The translations under genes and the position numbers were made by a program. A stretch of 64,000 nt of DNA from Brachionus plicatilis. Lineage: Eukaryota > Rotifera > Eurotatoria > Ploima > Brachionidae. Of this stretch, positions 36,010 to 47,926 are shown one piece after another (within the stretch, counting starts at the first letter, position 1; every line of letters begins with the position of its first letter). The stretch covers positions 413,118 through 477,117 of the forward strand of contig QEOQ01000378.1 of NCBI GenBank assembly GCA_010279815.1. Reading direction: 5' to 3'. Under the pieces are notes generated by a model. That model was not told the DNA's origin, did no database searches, and saw nothing but the letters and a program-made list of their open reading frames with translations.

Positions 36010-36060
36010 CTAATTTATTTATTTATCTTTATCGAGCTAATGCTCCTTCAGAATATACAA
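36010..36060 (-). mobile_element. LINE-type 3' tail, GAGC hairpin family
   Basis: The minus strand reads TTCTGAAGGAGCATTAGCTC, then GATAAAGATAAATAAATAAA. GAGC-ATTA-GCTC can form a hairpin. The same terminus occurs at 1628-1645, 9893-9915, 37827-37870 and 55830-55872. It may be the end of the LINE fragment at 36530-37100, which has the same orientation. Confidence 0.6.
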
Positions 36061-36529
36061 AAAATTAAAATAAAGTTAAATAAGATTAAATAAAAAAGAA
36101 AATAAATTTAAAAAAAATGATTAAAAAAAGAGTCTTTTCGAAATCGTGTTTATTTATCCCTTCAAAAATAAGAATAAAGAACCCTGATTATACTAATTAT
36201 TTGAGATAAAGAACATAAAAATAAGAACATAAATAATCGGATCAAAAACAATTAGACATATATTTGGAATAACGAATAAATTTTTTTAAAGCCTACTCAC
36301 TGATTTCCTGTATTAGATACCTTCGAAATAACGTAACAAAAAAAGCAGAAAAATATTTCGCATCTTATTATTTAATTTCGCATAAAAGCAATTGTTTTCT
36401 CATAAATTTTTCTAGTAAAGTCTCTTAAGGTAAATTTTTTAACATTAAGTTGTGGGACCAGATCCTTAGTTTTTTTAAGGTATTTGTAATTTCTAAAAGG
36501 ATGATGGGCTCTTTTAAATTATTTTGTAC

Positions 36530-37100
36530 CTTTTTATTTAAGATACTCTTATTGCTTGAGAAACTTCACAATTATCATCAGATTCAGCAGAATCAAGATT
36601 AGGGCTAAAGGTTGTGGCTAAAAGATCACCAAAAATTTTTCCTTTATCTGTGTCTGAATTATATTCTTTTTCATCCCTAAATAATGATGCTATTTGTCTT
36701 TTAAGTTTTTATTTTCCTCCAAAAAGGTCTACCGGTAAGGAAATTTTTTCCTATTTTATTCATAAACTCGAGTCAGTTTTGGTTCCAAAATTCCTTAATA
36801 TTTAGACGTAGTTCAGATGTAAGCTTATTAAGAGCCACCTTTAGAGAAGGACATCTTGATTTCTGGAAAAGTCTTGTTATTTTCCTTCGTTCATTAATGT
36901 TACAATAATCTTTGGAAGGCTAGATTTAAAAAGCATTTGGGTATAAAGTGGAATAATTTTTTGGGCAGAATTAATCATCTTTCCTGAGATGTATTCATTT
37001 AGCTCGTTAATGTTTATTGACGACTTATTTAGCTGATTTGGAATCTTGAGTAAATCTCGGTTAAGTCCCCAATTTGATTTTTTAATAAAATTCCGTTTTA
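36530..37100 (-). pseudogene. LINE ORF2 fragment between endonuclease and RT
   Basis: The minus strand encodes NWGLNRDLLKIPNQLNKSSI, ELNEYISGKMINSAQKIIPL, SSLPKIIVTLMNE, after a frameshift RKITRLFQKSRCPSLK and ELRLNIKEFWNQN, then TGRPFWRKIK and, after another shift, RDEKEYNSDTDKGKIFGDLL. This is the linker seen in CR1/Jockey-group ORF2s: 'WxxF...I..AA.KSIP..........LIKERRKLRRxxQK...P.L' followed by 'FWK.I...' and 'D...FG..L'. Frameshifts and stops make it inactive. RT itself is absent. Confidence 0.6.
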
Positions 37101-37269
37101 AATTTATAATATGTTGGGATCAATCAATTAAAGTTGATATTATAAAAAAAAACACAGGATAAAAAAACAGGAAAAATTGGGCCGAAAAAGATTTATCCGA
37201 CTTGATTAAAGACTACGATATTTTTAATGCATACAAGAGCGCGCTTTTTTTACAAAGCACTGTCATGTC

Positions 37270-37623
37270 CAGAGTTGTTCCTCAAGTCGCTATTTTTCAA
37301 GTCTTTCGACCAAGTCAAGTCAAGTCTAAACTTGACTTGATCTTTCTTAGTTTTTTTGGGCGATTTATCTTTCTGAGTAAAATTTTCAACGATTTTTAAA
37401 TGGTTTTTAATTTTTTTATTAACAAAATGATTCAATTAAAAATTTAAACGTTTAAGAGATTTTAGAAAAACAAATTCAAACTCAATTTTCACAAAAACTA
37501 TAATTTAGTAAAAATGAATTCAAACAAAACATCAGCTCAAGTAATTATTTAACTTTTTACTCATAAAAAAATTCAAGTCAAGTCGTGACTTGGAATTGAC
37601 TTAAGACTTGAGGAACGACTCTG
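37270..37623. mobile_element. hAT-type MITE, CAGAGT ends, 8-bp TSD
   Basis: It starts CAGAGTTGTTCCTCAAGTCG and ends with the inverse of CAGAGTCGTTCCTCAAGTCT. The flanks GTCATGTC (37262-37269) and ATCATGTC (37624-37631) match at 7 of 8 positions. CAAGTC words are packed just inside both ends, as in hAT subterminal repeats. There is no coding capacity. Confidence 0.8.
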
Positions 37624-37826
37624 ATCATGTCTATGAAAATATAAAATGCGATAGTATCAATAATAAATAAAATATTTAAAAATCAATCTTTAAGAAAATA
37701 ACCTCAGTAATGCTCTGGATTACAGTTCTTTAATTATTATTTTTTTTTTCCGATCTTAATAAATATTTCTCATTTGACGAATGAACGAAAATTATTTCAA
37801 ATTTAGAATATTATTTTTTTATCTGA

Positions 37827-38075
37827 AGGAGCTTATGCTCGAGCAGAAAAACAATTAATAAATAGATATCAAAACTTCAATAGAAAGAATTCAATTTTAA
37901 AACCATTAGACCAAGTTGTACTATGAACTATTAAAAAACTCGTACATTATTTGATTTAAAAACTATCAAATTTTTTTGTCTTATTAAATTTTTTTTTTTT
38001 TTTTTTTAATCTTATAACTCTACATCGCCTTCAAGGCGTTCATTGAAATAAATAAATAAAATAAATAAAAAAAAT
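37827..38075 (+). mobile_element. Two plus-strand LINE-type 3' tails
   Basis: At 37827 CTGAAGGAGCTTATGCTCGA runs into GCAGAAAAACAATTAATAAA, the GAGC hairpin tail. At 38022 ACATCGCCTTCAAGGCGTTC runs into ATTGAAATAAATAAATAAAA, with a CGCCTTCAAGGCG hairpin. The two tails belong to different families but share the plan of hairpin plus (T)AAATAAATA. Confidence 0.55.
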
Positions 38076-38079
38076 ATGA

Positions 38080-40100
38080 AAAAATTGAAATAAATTACTT
38101 CCCAAAATCAACAAGTATCATTCAGACAGGAATTTTATAATAAAAATAATCAAAACAATTTTAAAATATTTTAAATTTGAAGTAATTTTTTATCAAGATG
38201 GGAAACAAAAATAATAATTAAAGAATTTTTTAGTTAAGAAATAAAAGGAGTTGGAAAGTAAATGAATAAGAATAATATGAGAATCAGAAAAAAAACAAAA
38301 AAAAATGTGGATATGATCTTAAGTCTGTCTGTCTGTCTGAAAATTTTTGTATAATTAGGTAAAAGCTACATAAAGGAGAAAGATTAGTAGCATATCTAGG
38401 ATCGAAGTCTCTTTGGTATTCAGTATTTTAACTTATTTGCAAAAAAATTTTAGATGTATTTTTAAGCTTTTTGAATTCAAATGGTACTATTCAAAGCTTA
38501 CACTTTTTTCTATTAAAATCTTTTGATTTAAAAAAAAAACTCAATATTTGAAAATTTGTTAACTTTTGAAACTATCTGTGAAACTTTTTGATTATTAATT
38601 AAATAAAAAGAAGCTATTTCAAATTCTAAAGATTTGAATGTTTGACAATTAAAGAAAGAAAGAAAAAATGCCTGTAAAACAAAAACGCCACAAAAGCGCA
38701 TGTTTTTTTTCATTTTTAAATAAAGTCCGCTTTTTTTTAATAATAATTACTTTAAGATATTTAAAGACAAGTTATTTAACAGTTCAATAGATACATTTTA
38801 ATAAAATTTTTATATTTTTTTCATCTTTTCTAGAAAATGAAAATTTTTATAAAAAAAAAACAAAAATAACTGCTAGTTAAAATTACGCTAATCAAATTTA
38901 AAAGAAAAAATTTGAATTTTGATGGTTTTTTTTGGCCTTTTAGGACTTATTTTGGCGTGAAAACGTAATGTTATTAGCTCCTTTTTAAAAAGAAATTAAA
39001 ATTGACATTGAAATTAAAATCAAATGAAAAAACAAGGAAATAAAAAGATAATTGATTGTTAATTTTTTTAAATACATGAGATAAGTTGAGACTGAACATA
39101 AAAAAATATTAATTATTTTTAAGAATTTTTCGATTATAAAACAAAAATTATTAAGAATCTTCAAAAAAATTATATCAAAAAAATAAAAATTTTAAGCATA
39201 GGAAAATCAATCATATCTATCAATTAATAATAAAATGAAATAATTTGAGAGCAAAAATATTCTCAATTTAACAATCTTTCATTTAATGACATAATTCTTT
39301 TCATAATCAATAAAAGTATCCAATTATTCAATTAATTAAATTTTATTTCTCTAATGTATTTAATGACTTTTGGAAAAATGGTACACTAAAAATTAAGCTA
39401 TTTATTTTTACAATAAAAATAATTAATCTCATTTTTTGTTAAAGACAGAAAATAATTTTTATGCTTCATGTAATCTTTTAAACACTTCAATATAAAACTA
39501 TTTAATTAATCGAATTAATCGGCGCAGAGAAGAATTTTAAATTTAAAGTTTGTCTCAAGATTCAGCAAATTTTTGCCAATCAGGAAATAAAAACTGAAAT
39601 CTATTAATGCTTCAGCTATAAAACTTAAATGATTAATAAAAATCTGACTGCAAATTTTGCTTCAAATTGAACTATTCCCCAAAAATTTTTAGCAAAAAAA
39701 AAGTAGAACTAAAATTTCTACAACAAAATTAAATGAAATATGAAATTTTGAAGCAAAATATTTTATTCTAGCTGAAATCAAAAAATCAGTTAATAAAAAA
39801 TTCAATCTAAAAATTATTATCAACTCTTGATAGGCTTGAATATTTATGACTTTATTAAGAACAGATTCTGTCAAAGTTTTTTTAAATGAACCAAAAGCCA
39901 CATTCTCCGGAATTCTTTTCCAGTGCAAATTTAATAAATCGAGTCTAGCTCTTCAATTTTTGCCAATAAAACTGAATAAGATTTTAGCAAAATTTTGTCA
40001 TTAAATGATATGTAATTACTTTAAATAACCATAATGTGTTTGTAAATATAATCAAACCGAAATAAAAATTGAGGAACAAATATTAAAAAAATCTAATTAC
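38080..40100. other. AT-rich intergenic DNA, possible LINE trace
   Basis: A (GTCT) microsatellite lies at about 38325-38340. On the minus strand at 39930-39840 the frame reads LHWKRIPENVAFGSFKKTLT, which resembles the last conserved block of some LINE ORFs (W.R.PE.V....S...FK..L). I do not see a gene. Confidence 0.35.
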
Positions 40101-40250
40101 TTTATAATTTATATCTGTCATTTTGTTGAAACATAATTCATCAATAATAATATTATTATTGCTTTCAATGCTGTTAATAGGCTTATGAGTATCAAATGTT
40201 TGATTACAAACATCAAAAATTAAATTTTTGACATTAATGTTGTTAAACAT
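40101..40250 (-). CDS. Candidate coding exon, unknown protein
   Basis: An ATG at 40250 opens 50 codons to a GTAATT donor at 40100: MFNNINVKNLIFDVCNQTFD, then SIESNNNIIIDELCFNKMTD and INYK. The frame is also open for five codons upstream, where an acceptor (AATTGAG) could enter. It is in the orientation of the Fife-like gene 9 kb downstream, but the phase does not fit that gene's long exon directly. Its owner is unknown. Confidence 0.35.
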
Positions 40251-40850
40251 TGTAATTACAGTATCTCAATTCATTTGGTTTTCTAAAAAAAATTAAATAT
40301 TCAGAATTTTAAAAATTTGTATTATCTTTATTTCTAATTAAAAGCAGTGATTTTGAAAAAATAAAATAACTGGACAGTTTTTGAACTTGGATCTTTGACT
40401 GATCAAACTTTTATTTTTTTTTTGTAGATTCTTTTATAAATTATCGAAGTTTATTTTTAGAAACTCTTAGTTAAATGAGAGATGGTTCGATTGCGTTGCT
40501 TTATCGGATAATTTCGATGAGTTATCAAATAAAATATTATGCTAATATTTTCTGCTACATTTTATGTATCCATAAATACATTTAAAAATCTTATTAATGA
40601 ATTCATTTAACTAAACAAGATAAGGGTTTTAATCTCGAGGGATTTGAGAGCTTTATTAACTAAAAAGAAATTAAGATTTTGAAATCCGTCTAACAAAAAT
40701 CTCATCTAAATTTAGAAAGATTTAATTTAGGAAAAAAATTTATTACCATTTATTGCAATTTTTTTTATCTTTAACGCTATTAATTGATTTTTCTTCGAAT
40801 AATTTAATAGAGTTTTTGAAAATATAAAAATGAATTTTTATTATAGAAAT

Positions 40851-41156
40851 TCAATAATCTAGGCCTTCAGAATGCTTAGTTTTTGATTTCAATTTGTGAT
40901 TTTTGTCGGGACTGGGTCCTTTGGGTACGATGGGACTGTAATATCCTTGATTCCAATGCAGGTCATTTCGGTTTGCTTTAAAGGAAAAAATATTAAAATT
41001 CTTCTATATTGTATTAATGGAATTCTTCTAGAATAACAGAGGCTACAATTATTATCTTTTTCAAAAACTTTTTTCTACAATTCATTTGATTATTCCAAGA
41101 ATAGTTGGTCACATTTTTTGACCAGTACTGGTTACAACAGAGGGAAAGTAAAAAAT
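40851..41156 (-). CDS. Candidate gene 3' end, two phased exons, unknown protein
   Basis: Exon 41156-41079 (acceptor TTTTAG, donor GTAGAA) and exon 40975-40851 (acceptor TTTAAAG) join in phase. The joint gives NQYWSKNVTNYSWNNQMN, a serine, NRNDLHWNQGYYSPIVPKGP, then KLKSKTKHSEGLDY and TGA. AATAAA follows about 10 bp after the stop. The tail exon is clearly richer in GC than its surroundings. A further upstream exon may lie at about 41459-41525 (TWIRKERKKSDNTTEDTDCE). No family was recognised; PIVPKGPSPD might be a conserved signature. Neither membrane segment nor signal peptide is certain. Confidence 0.5.
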
Positions 41157-41879
41157 CTAAAACAATAAATTCAACATTTAACTAAGATTCAAATTAATCT
41201 AATAAAAAAAAATTTTTTTTTAATAATTTTTTTTTAAATCTAATTAATAAAGAAAATAATCAAATTTAATTTAGTTTTAGGATCAATTTTTTAGCTTTTT
41301 TAGACTTGTATATGAGATTTTGATTTTTGAAGTTTCATTCCTCTTTTATCTTTGAAAAAAATGAGCTGGTTTTGAAATTACTTGTGAAACTATTTTTTAA
41401 TTACGCACTCTAAACTTTATATCTTCGATTTCTATATTTTGAATTTTTTCATTTTAACTCTCAATTTCACAATCAGTGTCCTCCGTCGTATTGTCACTTT
41501 TCTTTCTTTCTTTTCTGATCCAAGTTATAGAAAATTGTTTTATAGAAAATTTTTAACATATTAAGTAATTTCAAAGAAAATCATAGAATATCTAATAGAA
41601 GATCTTTAAAATATTTAATTAATTTGAAAAATTTATATGAAAATTCAGCGATTGTTAATCGATTACGATAATAAAAAATTTCCAAAAAACATCAAATTTA
41701 GTTCCAGTTTTCCAAAAATTTCAAGCATTCATTAATCAAATATTCTCTTTATCGAATGATTTGGAGAATGACAATGAATTTTAAAATGTATTTAACTAAA
41801 ATTAGATAGAGTGTCTGTTGGACCACAACTATTAAAGCTAAATGAATGTCAGGACAGTTTAGCGAGTATATTTAATCCC

Positions 41880-42120
41880 TTGAAAATAGATGGAATTTAT
41901 TGGAGGTGCAAGGATTATTCTGTTCGTGGTGGCAGAATCATCAACCTTATCCAGATTTAATCCAAAAAATTAAAGCTATAGATGAAATTAAGTACCTGGT
42001 TATTGATATAAATGATCCTCCTAGAAAAATGTGCAAAATTTTCAATGGCATGCATTATAATGCTAAAATAAAATCAAAATGTTATGTAAAAAAGTGCTAG
42101 ACAGGAAGGAACTAAAGGAG
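41880..42120 (+). pseudogene. Degenerate coding-like segment
   Basis: The plus strand reads DGIYWRCKDYSVRGGRIINL and then decays. YWRC followed by a basic GRI is reminiscent of FLYWCH zinc fingers found with MULE transposons, but the cysteine and histidine set is incomplete. No full frame is present. Confidence 0.2.
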
Positions 42121-42419
42121 GTATTTAATTCATTGAGTGATCGATTAAATAAAAAGAGTGAATTTATTATTAATATAATCTATTAAGAATTGTTAACTAA
42201 GAAAAAAAGGTTATTATTGTCCGAACGGTTGCTAAAAAAAATTAATTTTTTAATTGTATAAATTTTTGGAACAATAAATTTAAATGTGAACTAAAAAAAT
42301 TCGATTTATATTTTTTTTTTTGAAAACATTTATTTTGTTTATTTTAATTATGTTTAGTTTGATTTAATAAATTTATTAATGGTTCAATAAAGTGGTTTAT
42401 ATTTTATTAATTTGGGAAA

Positions 42420-42735
42420 ATTGAAATTTCAGATATTAATTTTAAGATTAAAATGATTATTTAAAATTTAAAATTTTTGAAACCTAATTAATCTAGTGAT
42501 TTTGATAATTAAAAAAAATAAATACAAAAAATTACTTGACATTTTATGTCTAATAGTGTTATAATAGTAGTTCATTTTCAAATTAGCATCAAAAAAAAAA
42601 AAAAAACAATCAATTATTTGAATAATTCAGGTTGAGTTAATTCAGAAATTCAGATTCAAAACTTATTCATTCATTCAAACTAAAATAATTTTATTTTTCC
42701 ACTTAAACAAATAATAAATTTTAAAGCATTACATT
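42420..42735. mobile_element. Diverged, partial copy of family 'GGCAAATT'
   Basis: The stretch from AAATTGAAATTTCAGATATT to CATTCAAACTAAAATAATTT follows the internal order of 50159-50450: ACTTGACATTTTATGTCTAA, GTTCATTTTCAAATTAGCAT, ATTATTTGAATAATTCAGGT. An A-run has replaced part of the unit. The right end is missing. Confidence 0.55.
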
Positions 42736-42894
42736 TTTATGTTAAATTTTTTCCAGAGATTGGGTTATTTGATTTATTTCTTTTATTTTAATCAAGACTT
42801 AATTGTGAAAGCTATCAAAATTTAAAGAAATAAATTACTAAAAAAATTTAATTGAAAACATTTTTTTAAACATTTGCATTTTTATTTTTTCATT

Positions 42895-42975
42895 TATTTA
42901 AAAAATAATTTATTGGGTGACCCCAGTGCACGTCCGAATGGTTCAAGGCCTTCGTTTGAACCCGCATTAAAAAGG
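42895..42975 (-). mobile_element. Retroelement-like 3' tail with GGTTCAA hairpin
   Basis: The minus strand carries GGGTTCAAACGAAGGCCTTGAACC, a perfect 7-bp stem (GGTTCAA/TTGAACC), then GTGCACTGGGGTCACCCAATAAATTATT and an AAATAAATG tail. The layout of hairpin plus AAATAAAT matches the other tails. It is not a tRNA: no acceptor or anticodon stems are present. Confidence 0.4.
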
Positions 42976-43678
42976 AAAAATTGATATAAAGTTAGATGAT
43001 CGAATAAAATTGGAAAAAAATAAAAACATGAAAAAAGTGAATTCACATTAAAAAAAAAAAAAAAAAAACAGAGCATTTTTATTTTTATTTGCATTTTTAT
43101 TTTTTTCCCAATTTAAAAATAAAAATTTTTCAAGTTCCTCATCACTATTAGAATTTTTTCCGCTTTTCCTCTCAAGAGAAATGAAAATTTTCAGCACAAT
43201 TTTTTAAGATAATTTGTAATAGTGTTTCGGTGTCTCTTTTCTCAACCACAAACATTCTTGAGGCAAACTTGTATTTGTAGGATTTATTTTCGCCATATAT
43301 TCTATTTGACCCAATATTGACACCTCTTTTATCCATATACAGTTTTTTCCTGCTTAATTTTTTTTTTATCTTTCGAATTTCATTTTTTTGTTTTTATTGT
43401 TTTCAAAATTTGTTTTTTTTAGTTACTTCCGACTTATTGACTTAGTGTTTATTTCGTGTTTTTTTCAGCATTTTAGTTTTTTTTTATTTTGTATCATAGG
43501 ATAATTAATAAAATTAATTTAAAAAAAAAGATTTTAGCTATTGAATTGTCTTAATTGAATTTCTAAAGTCAGTTTTCGACACCTAAGAACATTGGGAAAG
43601 AAAAAATTAAAACCAAATTTTTTTTATTTATATTACAAAAATCATAAACAGGCTTGAATTAATTTTAGAAAAAAAAAA

Positions 43679-46464
43679 TTAGTTAATATTGTTTACAATG
43701 ATAACTTTGGTATCATCATCTGCATCGTCATAAATTTGTGATCGATCAAAAAAATAATCTCTGTTAACTGAATATCTTCTGCTTGTTCTAGGCTCATTTG
43801 AATTCCAACTAGCATCCCAATTACCAGACTCGTTACCCTGAAAACTGTTGTACTGCTTTGTGGATGTCGAGGAATTAAAACTCGACGAGTTGATTAAATA
43901 CTGGCTAGTAAGCAAAAATTCCTTGCGGAAAAATTTACGCAAGAAGACAAAATAGACCAGGGGACCATAAAGAGTAAAGTAGATAAAGGTTGTCAAATTT
44001 AAAATGCATAGTCCATCAACATTATCTCCTATGTTCAAATAGACCAACAACGAGCCAACTGATTGGAAAAAACAAATTATTCCAAGAAAGAGGCAGTATA
44101 GATAAAAAGAGCGATTCACTAAAAATAATTTATTAATTGTCTTTTGATTTTATTCAATTTACTTGGAAGGGGAAATTTTTCTTTTAGATTTGTAAAAGGA
44201 AGAACGTAAATGACAAAATAGATCTAAAAGAGAACAATTGGTATTTTTTTATTTGAAAAAATAAACAAAAATATACAATTGTGAATACTGTGCTAGAAAC
44301 AAACCAGAATATCATTCCGCCGAGTCCAAAAAGATCATAGAAATGTGATGTTTGGTCCTTGATAACATAGTGTTTGTCTGGAAACACAAACTCCAAACAA
44401 GCCTTAAAAAATTGGATTTAAAAATTTATTTATTTTAATGGAGTATTTACTTGAATTGAAATATACAATAGTGAAATCGGAATTGTCAATGACATGATTC
44501 TGAATATACTTTTGTGGCTTTCGAGTCGAGCAAAAAAAATGCCGAAAAATACCACTGATAATTCGGTGCCCAGCTGACTAAATCTTATTATTAACCAGGA
44601 AACCTTGAAACCAAAATCTGATTTTAAATTAAAAAAATTGCTAAAATAAATTTTGAAATTTTTAAGGGAAAATTTTTTGTGTTTATTTTTGTCCTAAAAT
44701 AATGTTTAAAAAGTTTTTAATAATTTAGTTGTGGAATAAAATAATTATTGCAGGTTCGAAAATTTTTTTAAACAAAATTTTTAAATTTAATTAGTTTGTT
44801 TATTCATCCATTTGTGGGAAATTGATTGAAAATTAAATTAAAAAAATTGGTTGTTTTTGTGTTAAAAATGCAGGAAATTAGCTTTGAGTTACCTTGATGT
44901 TGAAAAGCCGGAAGCCTCTTGGGCATAGACATTGCTACTTAATTACTAAAAATATTTTTGCGACTTCGATCAATTTAAATTTCTTACTCATGTCATATAA
45001 AAATTTTGAAATTTTAATGGAATCATTAAAGAACCTAAGAGTTATTAAATTAAAGGCTCATCATTATTTTTTAAATTATATTAAATGCAGGCTCTGTGAA
45101 ATTAAAATTTAAATTAAAAAAAAATTTTTTAATTTTTGATAAATTGAAATTAAAGTTAAAAAATATTAGAAAAATATCGCAACATACTTTGTGAAAATTT
45201 TTTACCTAAAACAAAATTTTTAGAAGACCCAACTCAATAATCAATTTATCTCTTGTTAGTGTTTTATTTTTTGTTTTTTTTTGAGATTAGAAAAAATTTT
45301 TGAAAAAGTATGTTGCACTATGCTTCAATATTTTTTAAAATTTTTTCATTAACTTAAATTTAATTTATCAAAAAATGAAGAATTTTTGTCCAATTTGTAT
45401 TTGAATTTAGCAATGTACAAAAAAAATGTATTTGTTATATAAAAGCTAGTTGAAGTGCCAATTAATCCAGAGAATTCTATTATGGTTAAATTTAAAGCTG
45501 GTCAAAAGCTAAAGGCCAATCAATCCTTGAAGAAGCAGAAGTTTTATTTTTTTGATGATTTTCTATAATTTGATATAATTGAAATTTTTTTTAATTTTAA
45601 AATTTCAGCTACTAAATTTTGGTTTTTTAAAAAAAATGAATTTTCAACTACAAAATTTGATGCAAAGGCATATTTTCATAATAATTTTGCATTGTTTTGC
45701 AGATATAAAAAATTAAGTCTTATGTTTACCTTTAAAATATGCTTCTGCATTAAAGTTTTTAAAATTTATTTTTCATAGTTTTTTTATTCCAAAATATTTG
45801 AAAATAAATTAAAGTTATTTTACAAACTTTTTTAAAGAAAAAAAAATTAATTCCACATAATTTAAAAAAATTGATTTAATTGGACAGCCTGTTCTAAAGA
45901 TATGAGTATTTCAAATTTTTCAAAATGAGTCAAATGACTGCTTTTTTGAGATAATTAAAGAAGGTATTTTTTTAATTTTTAGATTTATTTTTCTAAAATA
46001 AAGATAATTAAACAGAAAAAATCCATGCTTACCTTATTGATGATTTGTCCCTTAAGAGTATTTGGTTTAATAAATATACTAATCAAGCATCGACTAATAG
46101 ACAATATTGACATTGCTAAAATCTGAAAAATAAAACAAAAAATTTAAAATTTAAAATTTAAATTATTTAAATTTTTATTTACCAAATGATAAAATACTTT
46201 GATTATCGGAAAATTTAATTTTTTTAATTTTTGATTCATTTGGATTCTTTTGGCTAGCAAAAATAAGGTAAATGCAACATTGGGAACTAGGAGCACCACA
46301 TCCCATAAAAAAAGCCTTAATTAGAATTTATTTTTTATGGATGTTTTATTTTTGATTTTTTGTTACCCCTCGGCTACTGTGTAAGTCTGAATGCGGAGGC
46401 AAAACGGGACAAAATTAGCCGGATACCATGATCCATTATCGGTTTTGAAACCTGTTAAATTCAT
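43679..46464 (-). CDS. TPRA1: TPRA1 (GPR175)-like seven-transmembrane protein
   Basis: Seven exons join in perfect phase: 46464-46367, 46315-46183, 46122-46033, 44603-44451, 44402-44277, 44223-44163 and 44118-43679, for about 366 aa, against 373 in human TPRA1. Matches follow the whole protein: WDVVLLVPNVAFTLFLL (TM1), ILAMSILSISRCL (TM2), FSQLGTELSVVFFGIFFARL (TM3), YISIQACLEFVFPDKHY, GGMIFWFVSS, VLPFTNLKEKFPLP, then GLCILNLTTFIYFTLYGPLV and YFVFLRKFF (TM7), followed by a polar C-tail. TPRA1 is an orphan membrane protein of the plasma membrane or endomembranes linked to Hedgehog and lipid phenotypes in vertebrates; its role here is inferred only by orthology. Most introns are short; intron 3 is about 1.4 kb and has AT-rich repeats. 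AATAAA lies about 50 bp past the stop. The gene is divergent from TSEN54. Confidence 0.9.
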
Positions 46465-46734
46465 TTCTTTTTTATCTGAAAAATAAATTCTTTTAGCTGT
46501 CTGAAGATCACCTGATAGGCGTAAACTCAAACTAAATTGAAAATAACTAAAATTATGAAATTCTGATTCAGAATATGTTTTTGAAAATATTTAGCATAAA
46601 AAAATAACTAAATGCAAACTTAATTTTATATAAAAAAATGACAAGGAGCATGTGCTCGAGGTCTATGTGACTCAAAATCCTTTTTTTGATAAATTTTTTT
46701 CTAAAGTTTTATCAATATCCTGTATCTAGGGTTG

Positions 46735-46870
46735 GATTTTGTTGATAGCGGAAAACTGTGGGACGTTCATCAGTGAATAGAGCCATTCAACCGAGCCACA
46801 AGGCTGCGATCTCGACTCAACTCACGACTAGCTTGGAACCACAAACCAAGCGCGCTCTTTACAAAAGAAC
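46735..46870 (-). repeat. LINE 5'-region fragment in the TPRA1-TSEN54 promoter interval
   Basis: Read on the minus strand, CGCTTGGTTTGTGGTTCCAA then GCTAGTC...CGCAGCC and TGATGAACGTCCCAC match the plus strand of 55490-55605. CTTGG..CCAAG forms a hairpin and CCGAG..CTCG(G/A) may form a second. The 55 kb copy lies between LINE-type direct repeats, so this is probably a mobile fragment sitting between two divergent genes. Confidence 0.6.
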
Positions 46871-46971
46871 ACTTAACTTTGTTTTCCGCTTTGAAAAATT
46901 CCAGCAATTTTTTTTCAAAAGACTTTAAATTTTACTTGACTATTTTTAAATTGAAAAATTTCAAATTCATC

Positions 46972-47819
46972 ATGGATAGTGAATTAAATCCAAATATACA
47001 GTTGGCTAAAAATTTATCAACCGGAGTGTGGCTATCGAAGCGAAATCATGTCCGACTAATAAAAGTAAAAGGAAAATTTATTCACACGATGGGATATGTT
47101 GACGACAAATGCGACATTCTTTATCCAGAAGAAGCACTCTATTTGCTAGAGACTGTAATGGATAAAATAAAATTCATAAATTTTTTTAATTATCTTTCTT
47201 TTTTTTTATTTAGTCAAATATTCTTATCTATTTAGAAAATGAAGATGATCAGGTACCTATGAGTGTTCAGCAGTGCTATGAGCTTTTTTTTAAAAGTGAT
47301 GATCTAAGTCTGAATGACTATAAAATTTTTAAATCATTAATTCGACATGGGTATATAGTAAGACGAGTTGATAAAGTAGTTTTGAGTGAATTGGCCAAAG
47401 CCGAAAATAAGACACCCGATGAAAATAATGGCCCTGTAATAAGCAAACAAAATCATGGTCTATTGAACAAATCTGAAATTTTTCTAAAATTAAACAACCT
47501 TATTTCGAATGTGTCCGAGATGGAGTTGTATGAAAAGATAAAGGACAAGGTACAAACAAGCAATTTTCGCTTTATTTTTGAAGTTTATCAGCCCAATAAA
47601 TCTTTTAGGAAATCTAAACCTCAAGTTAAACCTTCATACAGAATTGCTACTCGACGCAATTGTGGAAATTTTAACCAGTTGACATTACCTAGTTTAAATG
47701 ATTTAATTCATTTGAGGGAAACTGACGGTGTCCTGAGACTTTTTGCCTTTGTTAACGACTCAAATGATGTCATGTTTTATTCATTAAATCAAAATTTTAA
47801 TTTGCCTTTTGTTGCTTAA
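46972..47819 (+). CDS. TSEN54: tRNA-splicing endonuclease subunit Sen54
   Basis: Exon 1 46972-47154 and exon 2 47214-47819 join in phase 0 across a 59-bp intron (GTAATG...TTTAG), giving 262 aa. The start is the first ATG of the frame, in the context ATCATGG. Exon 1 has VWLSKRNHVRLIKVKGKFIH, TMGYVDDKCDILYPEEALYL and LET, matching the Sen54 N-terminal domain (VWL..., FWHTMG..., L.PEEALYLLE). Exon 2 continues MSVQQCYELFF and DYKIFKSLIRHGYIVRR, the second family signature (Y.VYSHLKRLGYVVRR). Sen54 is a structural subunit of the Sen2-Sen34-Sen15-Sen54 complex that removes introns from pre-tRNA. The protein is shorter than yeast or human Sen54 (467 and 526 aa), with a reduced middle. AATAAA overlaps the stop codon. 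Confidence 0.92.
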
Positions 47820-47926
47820 TAAAATTTAGAAATAATTCTTTTTTTTTAATCAAAATTTGGGTCCTACTAAAACACTGGCCCCCACATATTTAAAAAAGCA
47901 AAAATATCTTTTAAAGTTTTAAAATA

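Noticed and set aside
37202..37435. Overlapping 61-65 codon frames on both strands
   Set aside because: They lie in a hAT MITE made of CAAGTC words; the frames reflect repeat composition.
42895..42975. Possible tRNA because of a GGTTCAA...TTGAACC stem
   Set aside because: Only one stem exists; acceptor, D and anticodon arms are absent, and an AAATAAAT tail follows, so a retroelement end fits better.
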